A stretch of 64,000 nt of DNA from Butyrivibrio sp. NC3005 (GTDB taxonomy: Bacteria; Bacillota; Clostridia; Lachnospirales; Lachnospiraceae), in contig NZ_AUKC01000005.1 of NCBI RefSeq assembly GCF_000424545.1, positions 94,755-158,754 of the forward strand. The letters run 5' to 3'. This document shows positions 47,956 to 57,108 of this stretch, piece after piece. Positions within the stretch are counted from its first letter, which is position 1. Each line of letters starts with the position of its first letter. The notes under the pieces were generated by a model. The model searched no databases, had not been told where the DNA came from, and saw nothing but the letters and a program-made list of their open reading frames with translations. Both the position numbers and the translations under genes were made by a program.

Positions 47956-49504
47956 CCCATTTCAAATAATCATAAAACATGATAAGCCTTCTTATATTGG
48001 TTCTTGTTCCACTTGATGCTGTTTCCAAGACATTTACATCATTAGTAAAAATCTCTAGAAGAACTTTTTCTAACTCATTGACATCTATTTGGTCCTCAGT
48101 GAGATGTGAAATCAATCTCGTTGCTCTTTCCAAAGATGACTTTTCCTGATTCCAAATCTGAATAACCGATGTATACTCTCCAAGACATTGTCTGTTTTTC
48201 TTAATAGAGTTCGAAATAATATGATCAAAATCTAGTTTTTTAGCTAACTCTTCGCAATTTTTAAATACCCTTGTTGCCTTACTTAAGTATTTATTGAGCG
48301 GAAGCCTACCAGAGTTTTGTTTTATCACTGAAGGAAAAGCGTATTCCAAAAGATCGTCGGCAGCAACATCTAAATCATCAAGTATTATACTTCTATACCA
48401 TTCGTTTGGCTTTAAGCCACTAAGACCTTTTAAGCCAAAGTCTGACATCTTACCAATTGACAGCACGAGTTCCTCATCGCCAACCCTTTTATCATCAAGC
48501 GCCGCTACACGCAAATGACCTGTTGGAACACTGGTGAGAGTGTAATCATATATTTCCTGCTTAAATCTTCTAAGAATCTTAACCGGAAGTTTTGCCCTTT
48601 TATTTTCCAAGGCTTTATATAATTGCATAAAATCTGACAAAGTAACCCTTTTCATAGAAAGTGGTTTGTCACCTGCCATAATTACATAAGGTGTAATTTC
48701 CGCCCCAACAAAGTTTTCTTTATATTCTACAAAAATGAATCTGTCTTCCAGCATTTTAAGCTGCTCATCATTCAAGCACTGAACTATCGATCTTATAATC
48801 TTAATAATATTGGCATCACTTATAGAATATCCCATGAAAATTATAGGATACTCCATAAAAATAGTAAGCAGTTTTGCGGCAAGGTACGCACTTTTTGAAT
48901 CAAATTCAGAATAATCTTCCTCATTTATAACAATACTATTAGGTTTATCTATATCGCCATGAATCTTATATATTTCCGCTACTCCCTGCAATGCAGAAAA
49001 AATAAGTTCACTTTGTCCAATATATGTTGAATATCCGCTAAATACATTTTCTAGAAGCTTATCATAGTTAGTCGTTATAACACCAGAAATGCTTTTTTCT
49101 GATAGGAATCTTAGCTCATCTAATTCATCCTTATAAGCACCTTGTACTAAGCAGTTTTTGCGAATGAACTCTGCGATTTCTGCCTTAAAAGGAGATACTC
49201 CATTTTGAATCTCCTGCAAACCAGCTTCTTCAACAGTTCTTATGCTTGGATCTGCGAACCATTTTTCATCGTATTCATGTTGAATCAGTTCTGCAATCTT
49301 AGGCATGATCCCAGCCTTACATTCCAGGGCTTTTGCCTTGTTTTCAAATGCATTATATGCAAATTCATCCTTGCCGATCACATCAACAAAGTGTTTTAAT
49401 AACCCCTTCCAATCAGGTAAGTTCAGATACCGTCTTGACATACCTGAGCCCACAAATAAAAAGGGAGTTGTATTAAAATTTTCTACTAGCTCTTCTAAAG
49501 TCAC
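47948..49504 (-). CDS. SIR2-domain protein, probable defence NADase
   Basis: 518 aa from GTG 49504, which has GGAGGAG at ideal spacing; an ATG seven codons upstream is possible. The N-terminal half is a SIR2-like fold: FLFVGSGMSRRYL, ITTNYDKLLE (about residue 145), the catalytic His in IYKIHGDIDKP (about 180) and IIFMGYSISDANI. The C-terminal half (about 290-518) is helical and not recognised, as in defence-associated sirtuins, which deplete NAD+ on phage infection. No zinc-ribbon for classic deacetylases is seen. It stands between a candidate ncRNA (convergent) and a DUF499 remnant. Phage defence by NAD+ depletion is inference. Confidence 0.85.
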   Translation of the reverse strand: MTLEELVENFNTTPFLFVGSGMSRRYLNLPDWKGLLKHFVDVIGKDEFAYNAFENKAKALECKAGIMPKIAELIQHEYDEKWFADPSIRTVEEAGLQEIQNGVSPFKAEIAEFIRKNCLVQGAYKDELDELRFLSEKSISGVITTNYDKLLENVFSGYSTYIGQSELIFSALQGVAEIYKIHGDIDKPNSIVINEEDYSEFDSKSAYLAAKLLTIFMEYPIIFMGYSISDANIIKIIRSIVQCLNDEQLKMLEDRFIFVEYKENFVGAEITPYVIMAGDKPLSMKRVTLSDFMQLYKALENKRAKLPVKILRRFKQEIYDYTLTSVPTGHLRVAALDDKRVGDEELVLSIGKMSDFGLKGLSGLKPNEWYRSIILDDLDVAADDLLEYAFPSVIKQNSGRLPLNKYLSKATRVFKNCEELAKKLDFDHIISNSIKKNRQCLGEYTSVIQIWNQEKSSLERATRLISHLTEDQIDVNELEKVLLEIFTNDVNVLETASSGTRTNIRRLIMFYDYLKWGK

Positions 49505-49702
49505 TTTTACGTCTCCTCCACGCATATTAAGTTTTTCCTATGAAAACGTCGGATAACATTGCCTTGCATAGGATGACTCACCACAAATATATGAGTCATC
49601 CTAGAAATTACTGCACATAACCTATTACTATATCGAATGAATTTAATCTGATATCCTTATGATTTGCTTCTATCAAATAATATATTCTCTTTGTGATACC
49701 TA

Positions 49703-50578
49703 TTAATCCTCAAATCCAAAGTTGGTAATTTTCAGAGTACGACAGTTCTCAGATACAGTTCTTACAGTTGAAGAAGGGATACCTTTCGGTGCATTTACAT
49801 TCACTTCCAGTGTCAATTCAACTTCACTTCCTTCAACAGCCATCAAGTGCTGAATGATTTCCTGGACATAATTGTTCATATCACGATTTACTCTGGTATT
49901 ATCCAGTTTGGCACTCATAAAGAATCTTGTATTCTGCGGCGTTTCAGAAGAACCACTACCAGTATGACTTCCTGTGGAACTTTGACTTCCTGTAGGAGTA
50001 TCAGTACTTCCACCACCTGTAGCAGAATCTCCTTCTCCTGAATTGGACATATCATCCCCTGAATTCCTAGGTTCATCTTTCTTTTCTGCTGCAATCTGCT
50101 TTAAAGCAACATTTATCTTAACAAGAAGATCTGACTGATTAAGAGAAAATACTGATTTGTTATATTTCAAATCAACGTATCGTTCCTGGCTATATGCTCC
50201 GGCCAGTGCAAAATACTCATCTGATGCTACACCTCGAAGAATTGCATCTTCCAAAACACTATAATTTGCAAGTCGAGGCAGGTAACAATAAGTGCTCAGA
50301 TACTCCCATAATTTCTTTACCTGAATATCATTGCTGTCTTTCCAAAGCAGTTCATCAAGTGACATCTGCAGAAGTGCTGGAGCCCAGTTTGTAATCACCT
50401 GTTCATTCTGAACCATCTTCTTGGCTGCTTTGGCAACAATGCTTTCATCGCTTCCGCCAATATTGCTAGGTTCCCACTGAATAGTCTTCATATCTACATA
50501 CTGATCTATAAATGGTACTAGAAGCCAACAGTAGGTTTCTTTAATTATCATTATTCTCCAGAAAGACACGTAAATCAT
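49703..50578 (-). pseudogene. C-terminal remnant of a DUF499-type ATPase
   Basis: The frame reads IIKETYCWLLVPF, NWAPALLQMSLDELLWKD, KLWEYLSTYCYLPRL and DEYFALAGAYSQERYVDLKY, the C-terminal pattern of DUF499 ATPases, which normally are about 1000 aa. The Walker motifs are missing. A Ser/Gly/Thr-rich linker and a final beta-rich segment follow. Stops lie just upstream in this frame and no ribosome site is seen. DUF499 proteins occur in defence loci with methylases and helicases; this is the leftover of one. Confidence 0.7.
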
Positions 50579-50850
50579 TTTTCCTTAATTCTTTCCCCAA
50601 TTCACTAATTGTTTCAAAGACTACAAATATACGCTTAGTCACCCTGTTCCTCTCCCATTACAAAGAACAAATCATCCAAATCCGTTTTATAATAATCACG
50701 CTCTGTCACCAAAAATGTATTATATATTCTTCGACTTTCCTGGGATTTTATAAGTTCTAAATACGCATCAGCTCCTATCTGTTCTGGAAAATATGTTAAA
50801 TATATTTTTTTATCTTTATCATCAACCGAAATATTTAATGCAATCTTATA
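50541..50850 (-). pseudogene. Short remnants upstream of the DUF499 fragment
   Basis: In frame with and directly after the stop of the MazG-like gene a 71-codon open segment (YKIALNISVDDKDKK.. to FFVMGEEQGD, stop at 50635) has no start. It overlaps a 33-codon segment with GTG start and GGAGAGG site (TKRIFVVFETISELGKE.., 50642-50541). Both look like pieces of larger genes joined by deletion. Confidence 0.45.
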
Positions 50851-50853
50851 ATC

Positions 50854-51171
50854 CTAATCAACAACCGTATTTAATAATAACTTCTTCTTAAACCCCCCGC
50901 GCTTTTCAGCCTTCCTTATTCGCGTCATTTCAAGTTCTTCCTTCGAATACCCCCTCGCCACAGCACAGGCATAAATCACTTCAAGCAAATCAGCTAGTTC
51001 CTCAACATTCTGGTCCTTATGATACTCAGCAAGTTCTTCATCTAATTTGGCATCTAGCGCCTTTAGATAATCCTCATCTGAAAGAATCTCAGTTTCACAA
51101 TTTTTTCCGTCCGCTTCAATTATCTCCGGAATCTTATCTCTTACAAGTTTGTTATATGTTATTATCGCCAT
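50854..51171 (-). CDS. MazG-like / phosphoribosyl-ATP pyrophosphohydrolase-like protein
   Basis: 105 aa. YNKLVRDKIPEIIEADG, LDEELAEYHKDQNVEELADLLEVIYA and the terminal RGGFKKKLLL fit the MazG-superfamily group often annotated as phosphoribosyl-ATP pyrophosphohydrolase-like; the EELAE..EELADL Glu/Asp set binds magnesium. These all-alpha enzymes hydrolyse nucleoside triphosphates. It is not in a histidine operon, so a housecleaning or defence role is more likely. It overlaps the HNH gene by 20 bp and is the last intact gene of the helicase operon. Confidence 0.82.
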   Translation of the reverse strand: MAIITYNKLVRDKIPEIIEADGKNCETEILSDEDYLKALDAKLDEELAEYHKDQNVEELADLLEVIYACAVARGYSKEELEMTRIRKAEKRGGFKKKLLLNTVVD

Positions 51172-52294
51172 TGTAAACCCACTCCTTAAATCCTAACGTC
51201 TGTGCCGATTCATATACCGGCTTCAATACATGCTCCAACCGTGCTATAAAAGCATTTCTATCCAATCCATCTGCATAAAGCTGATTGCGAATCTCTTGAT
51301 TATTTAAATGATATGGTGCTATTTTGTTAAATTCATGAGCAATCACTTCATTCTCCAACCTCATTCTATATGCTCTGTATTCTAATTCTCCAAGCGGTTC
51401 AAAATACATTTTCCACGAAGGTAACGAATTGCTTTTACTGCTATTAATTGACCTTGTCGTAGGGTGAAGATTCCACAATTCATCATGTGCCACATACTGC
51501 CAAGGAACAAAATGATCAACTGATATAATTACGTCATTTAACACAACATCGCCATAGATATCTCTTATTGACGGATCTATCTGTGCAATAAGGTTCCAGT
51601 ACTTTCTCACACGCTCAATATCTCTTGCAATCGGCGCCTCAATCTTATCCGCTATACCAGGCACACTAGGGTTTTTGTTTTGCAGATATTGAATCAACTT
51701 CAGCTGCGTCCATCCTTTCAGAATGTCCTTATGCTTAAATAAGTATTCTGCCCATAATGCATCTACTTCAATCACCGTGCCAAGTCCACTAATGGCAATA
51801 AAATAATACATAAGTCTTCGCTGACGATTTATTTCATCTGTAAGATTCTTTTTCGAACCATTCCACATATTTCTTTCGATAGAAATCTCATCATAAAATG
51901 GCACTTGAAGACGATAAGGCACATTAAGCGTCAAATCTATTTTATACTTTTTAATAACTTTATCATCTGTATCTTGAAGAAAAGCTATAATCTTTTCTCT
52001 TTTCTCTGATGAACGGAATCCATACTCTGTATGAATATATTTAACAACTTCTTCCAGATTATCTGTTATTCCAAGCGGACCAAGACGAAGATGATACTCG
52101 GTCACCATATACCAAGCGTCTGCTATCATTTCATTAATCAATTTCTCAAATGTAAAGCGGTTCTTTTGTCCATCTAACTTGTGAAGAATGGCCTGAAACC
52201 AAAAGAACTTATAGCAGTTTGTGGTATTATCAAACAGTCTACTCAAATAACCAATATTTAGTTCTTCTGAATATGGTAACTGCATATTTTTCAC
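51152..52294 (-). CDS. HNH endonuclease domain protein
   Basis: 380 aa. A helical N-terminal two thirds precedes an HNH core near residue 265: SVDHFVPWQYVAHDELWNL with downstream Asn and Lys in TTRSINSSKSN, the DH..N..N..K pattern of HNH nucleases. Probably cuts DNA. Start 2 bp after the NUDIX stop and 20-bp overlap with the MazG-like gene show tight coupling within the operon. Confidence 0.82.
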   Translation of the reverse strand: MKNMQLPYSEELNIGYLSRLFDNTTNCYKFFWFQAILHKLDGQKNRFTFEKLINEMIADAWYMVTEYHLRLGPLGITDNLEEVVKYIHTEYGFRSSEKREKIIAFLQDTDDKVIKKYKIDLTLNVPYRLQVPFYDEISIERNMWNGSKKNLTDEINRQRRLMYYFIAISGLGTVIEVDALWAEYLFKHKDILKGWTQLKLIQYLQNKNPSVPGIADKIEAPIARDIERVRKYWNLIAQIDPSIRDIYGDVVLNDVIISVDHFVPWQYVAHDELWNLHPTTRSINSSKSNSLPSWKMYFEPLGELEYRAYRMRLENEVIAHEFNKIAPYHLNNQEIRNQLYADGLDRNAFIARLEHVLKPVYESAQTLGFKEWVYNGDNNI

Positions 52295-52296
52295 TC

Positions 52297-52698
52297 TTAC
52301 ATTTCCCTTCGAATCTTATCAATCAATGTGATATCTGCTGGAAGCCATTCAACTGAATCAAGTTCATCTTTTGTAAGCCACTTAGCTGCCTCAGCTTCAA
52401 GTAGATTTAGTTCTCCGGATTTAACCTCACACCAAAAACAATCCATAGACAAATGAAAAGTTGGATAATCATATTCAATCGTATCGATTAATCCTTCGAC
52501 AGCAATCACGGTCTCAAGTTCTTCTAAAATCTCACGTTTTAAAGCCTCTTGTAGTGTCTCTCCAGCTTCAATTTTTCCTCCTGGGAATTCCCATCCATCT
52601 TTATATTCTCCATAACCTCTTTGTGTTGCAAAGATGATAGGTTCACCAGCGTCATTTATTGATTTAATTACAGCAGCAACAACTCTTATTATCTTCAT
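52297..52698 (-). CDS. NUDIX hydrolase (MutT-like)
   Basis: 133 aa from ATG 52698 (MKIIRVVAAVI, AAAGGGTG upstream). The Nudix box GGKIEAGETLQEALKREILEEL matches GX5EX7REUXEEXGU up to its final Gly, which is replaced. An N-terminal FATQRGYGEYKDGWEFPGG and C-terminal WLTKDELDSVEWLPAD are typical of MutT/CTP pyrophosphohydrolases. It would hydrolyse a nucleoside di- or triphosphate; the substrate is unknown. It lies between the helicase and the HNH gene. Confidence 0.88.
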   Translation of the reverse strand: MKIIRVVAAVIKSINDAGEPIIFATQRGYGEYKDGWEFPGGKIEAGETLQEALKREILEELETVIAVEGLIDTIEYDYPTFHLSMDCFWCEVKSGELNLLEAEAAKWLTKDELDSVEWLPADITLIDKIRREM

Positions 52699-52710
52699 AC
52701 AAAACACCCT

Positions 52711-55700
52711 TTAGCTTACAATTAGCTTCTTCGTTTGCTTAATATATTTTGCTGGAATTGCTTCTTCTAATTCCCAGGTAATATTCATAGGATTACTACC
52801 TGTATGCTTTACATAATCAACGAATCCTAAGACGCAATAGGACGCAGTATTCCCCCAAGCATCTTTTTTTGCCTCTCTAACACATAAAAGAACCTTACTT
52901 CCCATTGATCTATGATGAATATATCGTTGGCCTGTAGATGAATGACCACTTGTAGTGCTCTGGCTCTGCCAATGGAACAATGTCTCATTAATAGAAAAAT
53001 CGTTGTACATTGTAGTTGGAGAGTAATCCTTATCCGACTTATTCAACGTAACAAATAACACATCTATTTTCTTTTCCGGTAACCACTTGACACCTTCTCT
53101 AACAGTCGTCGGTTTCAAATAATCAAGTGCTACCAATAACTGATCTCTTGAATATGTACAATGCAAATCTATTGGGCAATCAAATTTGAAGTCCATACTC
53201 TTATCAATAAAATCAATATTTTCATATAGATAGCTAAGTAGCTCTTTCATTTCTTTCAGCAACACAGGACTTGAAGCCAGATTCCCAATGTTTGCATAAG
53301 CTTTTTCTGGAGATACAAAATCAATCACATCCATCCAAACTGTTACATAAAACATTTGAAGCATTCGTTTCTCGATCTCTGTTAACTTGCTAAAGTCCAT
53401 ATTATCAATATCTTCCAACAAACCAATCACAAAACTAATTAGTCGTCTTGAATCAATTGATGCTAATCTTGATAATGCCTTTGTTATATCTTTTTCTGAG
53501 GACTCATTAAAATCCTCCATCACGCCGGCATTTACACAAAGTCTAGAGAAATTATCCTTTTTATATATGGCCCTTGGATCCATTCGATAATGTTTAAGGA
53601 AATTGGCCATTGTGAGTTCTTTCCCAGTGTCATCAGTAAATGTAGCTATTTTACTTACAATACCGTTTCTAGTTTCAATTGAACATTTTATATTCTGAAG
53701 AACATATTCTCTTGCCTTCTTTTCTAGATGTATATAGCATCCCTTTGGGACAGATACAAAGCCTTTCTTTAATTCATATTCTACGCTATGCTTTGTGTTC
53801 GATAATAGTGCATTAAATTTTTCTTCGTAATTATATTTTTTATTAGCCTGTCCAATAAAATCAAGAACTGTCAAGCAATCTTTGCTATCGTCTAATCGTA
53901 AACCTCTTCCCAACTGTTGTAAAAAGATAGTAAGCGATTCTGTCGGGCGCAAAAACAAGACAGTATTTACAGACGTAATATCAACACCCTCGTTGTACAA
54001 ATCAACCACAAAAATTACTTTTAGTTCTCCTGCCTCCAATCGTTTCTTAGCTGTAGCTCTAGCTTCCTTACTCGAATCTGAATCTAATTCTAAAGATGAA
54101 ATTCCATTATCATTAAAGAAATTTGCCATGAATTTTGCATGTTCTTTCGATACGCAGAATCCCAAAGCTTTCATTTCATCAATAGATGCTGTATATTTCA
54201 CAACATTTTCAACTACATGTTTTGCTCTTTTGGTCGCAATTGCACCACTCAAAGAAAGAATATCACTTAACTCATGCCTGTCATATCCTCCTCGAGCCCA
54301 TTTTACATCCGATAAATCTACAGTATCTGATACTCCAAAATACTGAAACGGACACAACAATTTTCTATCAATTGCCTCAGGCAAACGTATTTCTGCTGCA
54401 ATTCGACCACTAAAATATTGAAGAATATCTTCCCCATCCATGCGTTCTGGCGTTGCAGTTAGCCCTAATAGTATTTGAGGGTTAAACTTAGCTAATGGTT
54501 CTTTATAAATTGGTGCTGTGGCATGATGAAATTCATCAACCACTATGAAATCATAATAGTCTTCTACCAATTCATCATATATTTTTCTTGAATTCAATGT
54601 CTGTATTGATACAAACAAATAATCCAATGTTTCAGGCTTATGATTACCAACCCATAAATCGCCAAAATTTAAATCCTTTAAAACTCCTCTGAAAGTTTCT
54701 ATACTCTGCTCTAGAATTTCTTCTCTATGTGCAACAAATAGCAGTCTATTCTTCTTGCCGGGATTTTCCTGACAAAATCTTGCATAGTCAAATGCTGATA
54801 TAACCGTCTTACCACATCCAGTCGCCGCAACTACCAAGTTTCTTGTATAGCCTAATATTTTTCTTTCGGCATCAAGCTTATCTAGAATTTCCTGCTGATA
54901 AGAATACGGCCTGATATCAAATACAAATCTTCGTCCCTCACCTTCCCCAATATATTTTTCATTTTTCAAAGCTTGGATTAACCTAGTTTTTTGAGATTCG
55001 TCATAAGTCTCAAATTCTCTATCATTCCAATAACTCTCAAATGTAGCTGCAACCTTTTCTATTGTTGCCGCCATATCCTTTTCTGCCGCTTTTACATTCC
55101 ATTCTAAGCCACTTGTAAGGGCAGCATTAGACATATTTGACGATCCAATATACGCGGTTGTAAATCCAGTGTCTCTGTAAAACATATATGACTTAGCATG
55201 AAGACGAGTTCTCTTTGTATCATATGAAATTTTAATCTCAGTGTTGATTAATTTGGATAGTTCCTCAACCGCTTTTACATCAGTTGCCCCCATGTATGAG
55301 GTACAGATAACTCGCAACTGTCCCCCGTTACTTGTAAACTCTTTTAATTCTTCAAGAAGTTCTCTCAGGCCACTCCACTTAATAAATGAAACCAACATAT
55401 CAATTTTATTTGCCGATACTATTTCTTTTTTCAGTTCGGTAAGCATTTGAGGTTCTCTTACTGCACCGGTAAATAAACTACTATATGCTATAGATGTCTC
55501 AGGTCGATTAATATCTTTTGCTTTCTTTCCCAGCAATATTCTCTCATCATTCTCATTTAGCAAGGTCAATAACTGGTCGCCTTCCGATCCAATCATAAGC
55601 TGATTTTTTGATTCCGAATCAACCATCCCAATAACACTATTAATATACTCAATCTGGTTACTGAGCGCATCATCCCCTGAATTCTCATATATTTCATCCA

Positions 55701-55854
55701 TTTTTTTCTTTAAGAGTTCAGCAACATATGTAGACAAAACTCTTGAAGCTTCGGCTGAATCAACTTTTTCCTTATACTTACATTCTTCTGGAAGCAGCTC
55801 AAGCTCACTATTAAGTTGTCCATTTATAATTTGCTCATATAACCCAGGTTTCAT
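52711..55854 (-). CDS. PLD-nuclease / SF2 helicase / DUF3427 protein, 1047 aa
   Basis: Domains in order: a helical N-terminus (1-130), a phospholipase D-like nuclease domain (about 130-290, RLHAKSYMFYRDTGF, YIGSSNMSNAALTSGLEWN), an SF2 helicase core with Walker A AATGCGKT (about 344), DEFH (about 438), LGLTATPERMDG, and motif VI QQLGRGLRLD (about 650), then a DUF3427-type C-terminal region (about 700-1047). Such proteins are found in defence and restriction-like loci, where they couple translocation to cutting. GGAGG precedes the start. It is the core of a six-gene operon with NUDIX, HNH and two MazG-like genes. Confidence 0.9.
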   Translation of the reverse strand: MKPGLYEQIINGQLNSELELLPEECKYKEKVDSAEASRVLSTYVAELLKKKMDEIYENSGDDALSNQIEYINSVIGMVDSESKNQLMIGSEGDQLLTLLNENDERILLGKKAKDINRPETSIAYSSLFTGAVREPQMLTELKKEIVSANKIDMLVSFIKWSGLRELLEELKEFTSNGGQLRVICTSYMGATDVKAVEELSKLINTEIKISYDTKRTRLHAKSYMFYRDTGFTTAYIGSSNMSNAALTSGLEWNVKAAEKDMAATIEKVAATFESYWNDREFETYDESQKTRLIQALKNEKYIGEGEGRRFVFDIRPYSYQQEILDKLDAERKILGYTRNLVVAATGCGKTVISAFDYARFCQENPGKKNRLLFVAHREEILEQSIETFRGVLKDLNFGDLWVGNHKPETLDYLFVSIQTLNSRKIYDELVEDYYDFIVVDEFHHATAPIYKEPLAKFNPQILLGLTATPERMDGEDILQYFSGRIAAEIRLPEAIDRKLLCPFQYFGVSDTVDLSDVKWARGGYDRHELSDILSLSGAIATKRAKHVVENVVKYTASIDEMKALGFCVSKEHAKFMANFFNDNGISSLELDSDSSKEARATAKKRLEAGELKVIFVVDLYNEGVDITSVNTVLFLRPTESLTIFLQQLGRGLRLDDSKDCLTVLDFIGQANKKYNYEEKFNALLSNTKHSVEYELKKGFVSVPKGCYIHLEKKAREYVLQNIKCSIETRNGIVSKIATFTDDTGKELTMANFLKHYRMDPRAIYKKDNFSRLCVNAGVMEDFNESSEKDITKALSRLASIDSRRLISFVIGLLEDIDNMDFSKLTEIEKRMLQMFYVTVWMDVIDFVSPEKAYANIGNLASSPVLLKEMKELLSYLYENIDFIDKSMDFKFDCPIDLHCTYSRDQLLVALDYLKPTTVREGVKWLPEKKIDVLFVTLNKSDKDYSPTTMYNDFSINETLFHWQSQSTTSGHSSTGQRYIHHRSMGSKVLLCVREAKKDAWGNTASYCVLGFVDYVKHTGSNPMNITWELEEAIPAKYIKQTKKLIVS

Positions 55855-55874
55855 AATGCCTCCACATGAATCTT

Positions 55875-56195
55875 TTATAATTGATCGTACTTCGCTGCAC
55901 TTCCTTTTGCTTTTTCTACCGGATACTTCGCCTCGTTCTGCGCCATCTTCATATTTACGATTTCATCTGGATCGAGTCCAAGCTTATCTGCAAGATTCTG
56001 ACAGTAAACCATGACATCAGCAAGCTCCTCTTTAACATGCTCCAAGTCATATTCTTCTTCAGACCACTGAAAACACTCCAATAATTCTGCCGCTTCAATC
56101 ACTATAGACTTTGCCAGATTAGCCGGTGAATGGAACTGGTTCCAGTCTCGATCTTCTGTAAATTTTCTAATTCGATTAATTGTTTCCTGATTCAT
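55875..56195 (-). CDS. MazG-like nucleotide pyrophosphohydrolase
   Basis: 106 aa from ATG 56195 (MNQETINRIRKF, GAGGATAC upstream). RDWNQFHSPANLAKSIVIEAAELLE (in parts) and HVKEELADVMVYCQNLADKL give the EExxE..ExxD metal site of the MazG / RS21-C6 (dCTP pyrophosphatase) group. The terminal NEAKYPVEKAKGSAAKYDQL is typical of bacterial members. It would hydrolyse (d)NTPs. It overlaps the 57-aa gene by 20 bp and precedes the helicase by 20 bp. Confidence 0.88.
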   Translation of the reverse strand: MNQETINRIRKFTEDRDWNQFHSPANLAKSIVIEAAELLECFQWSEEEYDLEHVKEELADVMVYCQNLADKLGLDPDEIVNMKMAQNEAKYPVEKAKGSAAKYDQL

Positions 56196-56349
56196 TAGTA
56201 TCCTCGGCATTTAGGGCATAAAGAAACTTACCGTACTCAAGCAAACGATTTGCTCTTTCATTTCGAGCATCGTTTCTTAAGACAGCATCACCTATCTGGT
56301 AATCGATATCCTGTTGTCTATTTCCAAATAGTTTGTCCAAAAGCCCCAT
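56176..56349 (-). CDS. Small protein, 57 aa, first gene of the helicase operon
   Basis: ATG 56349 to TAA 56176, reading MGLLDKLFGNRQQDIDYQ.. to NAEDTNESGNN, with GGAG ten bases upstream. Hydrophilic and helical, starting with an amphipathic segment that could touch the membrane. It overlaps the MazG-like gene by 20 bp, the same coupling style used elsewhere in this operon. The rhodanese-free, HTH-free sequence is not recognised. Likely real because of the overlap and coherent composition. Confidence 0.6.
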   Translation of the reverse strand: MGLLDKLFGNRQQDIDYQIGDAVLRNDARNERANRLLEYGKFLYALNAEDTNESGNN

Positions 56350-56455
56350 ACATCATAATCTCCAAATATGCTTATTATACATATTTTAACACATCAGTAA
56401 CGGATAATGGGTAATCGAGTAGGAGGGAAAATTAAATACATTTTCCCGACCTCTC

Positions 56456-56849
56456 AGTCGAGTAAGTAAGGGGAGTTTCACCCCAAACTTCTCACGGAAC
56501 CGTACGTGAAGATCTCCCTTCATACGGCTCTTATCATTTAACAATACGAATACATATAGCTCCAATGAGCAAATAACCTAGGCTCTCGTTTTCTCACAGA
56601 CGAGAGCCATTTTTCAGCTCTACGTCTATGCCCACGGAAATTCTTATATTTGCACATTGCCCATTTAACCAATCTACGCTCTACGCATTGTAACGTATAT
56701 TTCATAGCTGAGGGATTAAACTTCCCAAAGTAATTAGTCCAGCCTCTTAGCATGGGGTTAAGAAGTTCCGCAATCATGTTGATTTTACAGCCCGTTCTCT
56801 TATGGATTTCTAATGCTTTGACCTTGTCTCTGAATGTCTTAGCAGACGC
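56456..56849 (-). mobile_element. Truncated group II intron: maturase C-terminus plus domains V and VI
   Basis: The frame 56849-56538 encodes the C-terminal maturase/DNA-binding end of an intron reverse transcriptase (KTFRDKVKALEIHKRTG, IAELLNPMLRGWTNYFGKF, RRLVKWAMCKYKNFRGHRRR). A stop precedes it and the reverse-transcriptase domains are gone. Downstream are an intact domain V (56497-56530) and a domain VI-like stem (GGGG-AGTTTCA-CCCC on +, 56471-56485). At 56951 on the minus strand GTGTCC may be the 5' intron end. The intron has lost its middle and cannot move by itself. Confidence 0.85.
56497..56530 (-). ncRNA. Group II intron domain V
   Basis: Exactly 34 nt on the minus strand: GAGCCGTAT.. 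to ..GTACGGTTC, with the AGC catalytic triad, a bulge and a GAAG/CTTC upper stem. This is the catalytic core of the ribozyme and is intact although the rest is truncated. Confidence 0.85.
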
Positions 56850-56951
56850 CTACTACAATGTAATTGTTGGATATATAAAAATATTTATCATTCAGTTTTC
56901 CAACCTCATTATTAAGCTAAAATGAGAGGATAAATGGTTTATCGGGGACAC

Positions 56952-56986
56952 CCTACTACCTTGTCTTTGAATTCTTCGTAGTTCAT
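56952..56986 (-). pseudogene. 5' fragment of a DUF5688-like gene
   Basis: GGAGGTAGGCG followed by ATG (56986) and MNYEEFKDKV, then the frame meets the probable 5' intron boundary. The N-terminus is like those of DUF5688 proteins. Only about 11 codons remain. Confidence 0.4.
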
Positions 56987-57034
56987 CGCCTACCTCCTTC
57001 TGAAAGTAAATAGTTTCAGGCTCAAAATGAGCGC

Positions 57035-57068
57035 AAAAAAAGCAGCTACCTCGTTTGAGATAACTGCT
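57035..57068 (-). terminator. Terminator upstream of the intron remnant
   Basis: AGCAG-TA-CTC / GAG-TA-CTGCT stem with two symmetric mismatches; the minus strand ends in TTTTTT. Confidence 0.6.
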
Positions 57069-57108
57069 CTATGTAATATTCAAAATACTTAAATATATGT
57101 TAAATCCA

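Noticed and set aside
50063..50075. Third attachment-like sequence (AATTCCTAGGTTCAT)
   Set aside because: Lies inside the DUF499 remnant, matches only a few bases of the 19-bp core and has no flanking arm repeats.
56450..56850. Retron reverse transcriptase as partner of the ncRNA candidates
   Set aside because: The only RT-related sequence is the maturase end of a group II intron, without RT domains.
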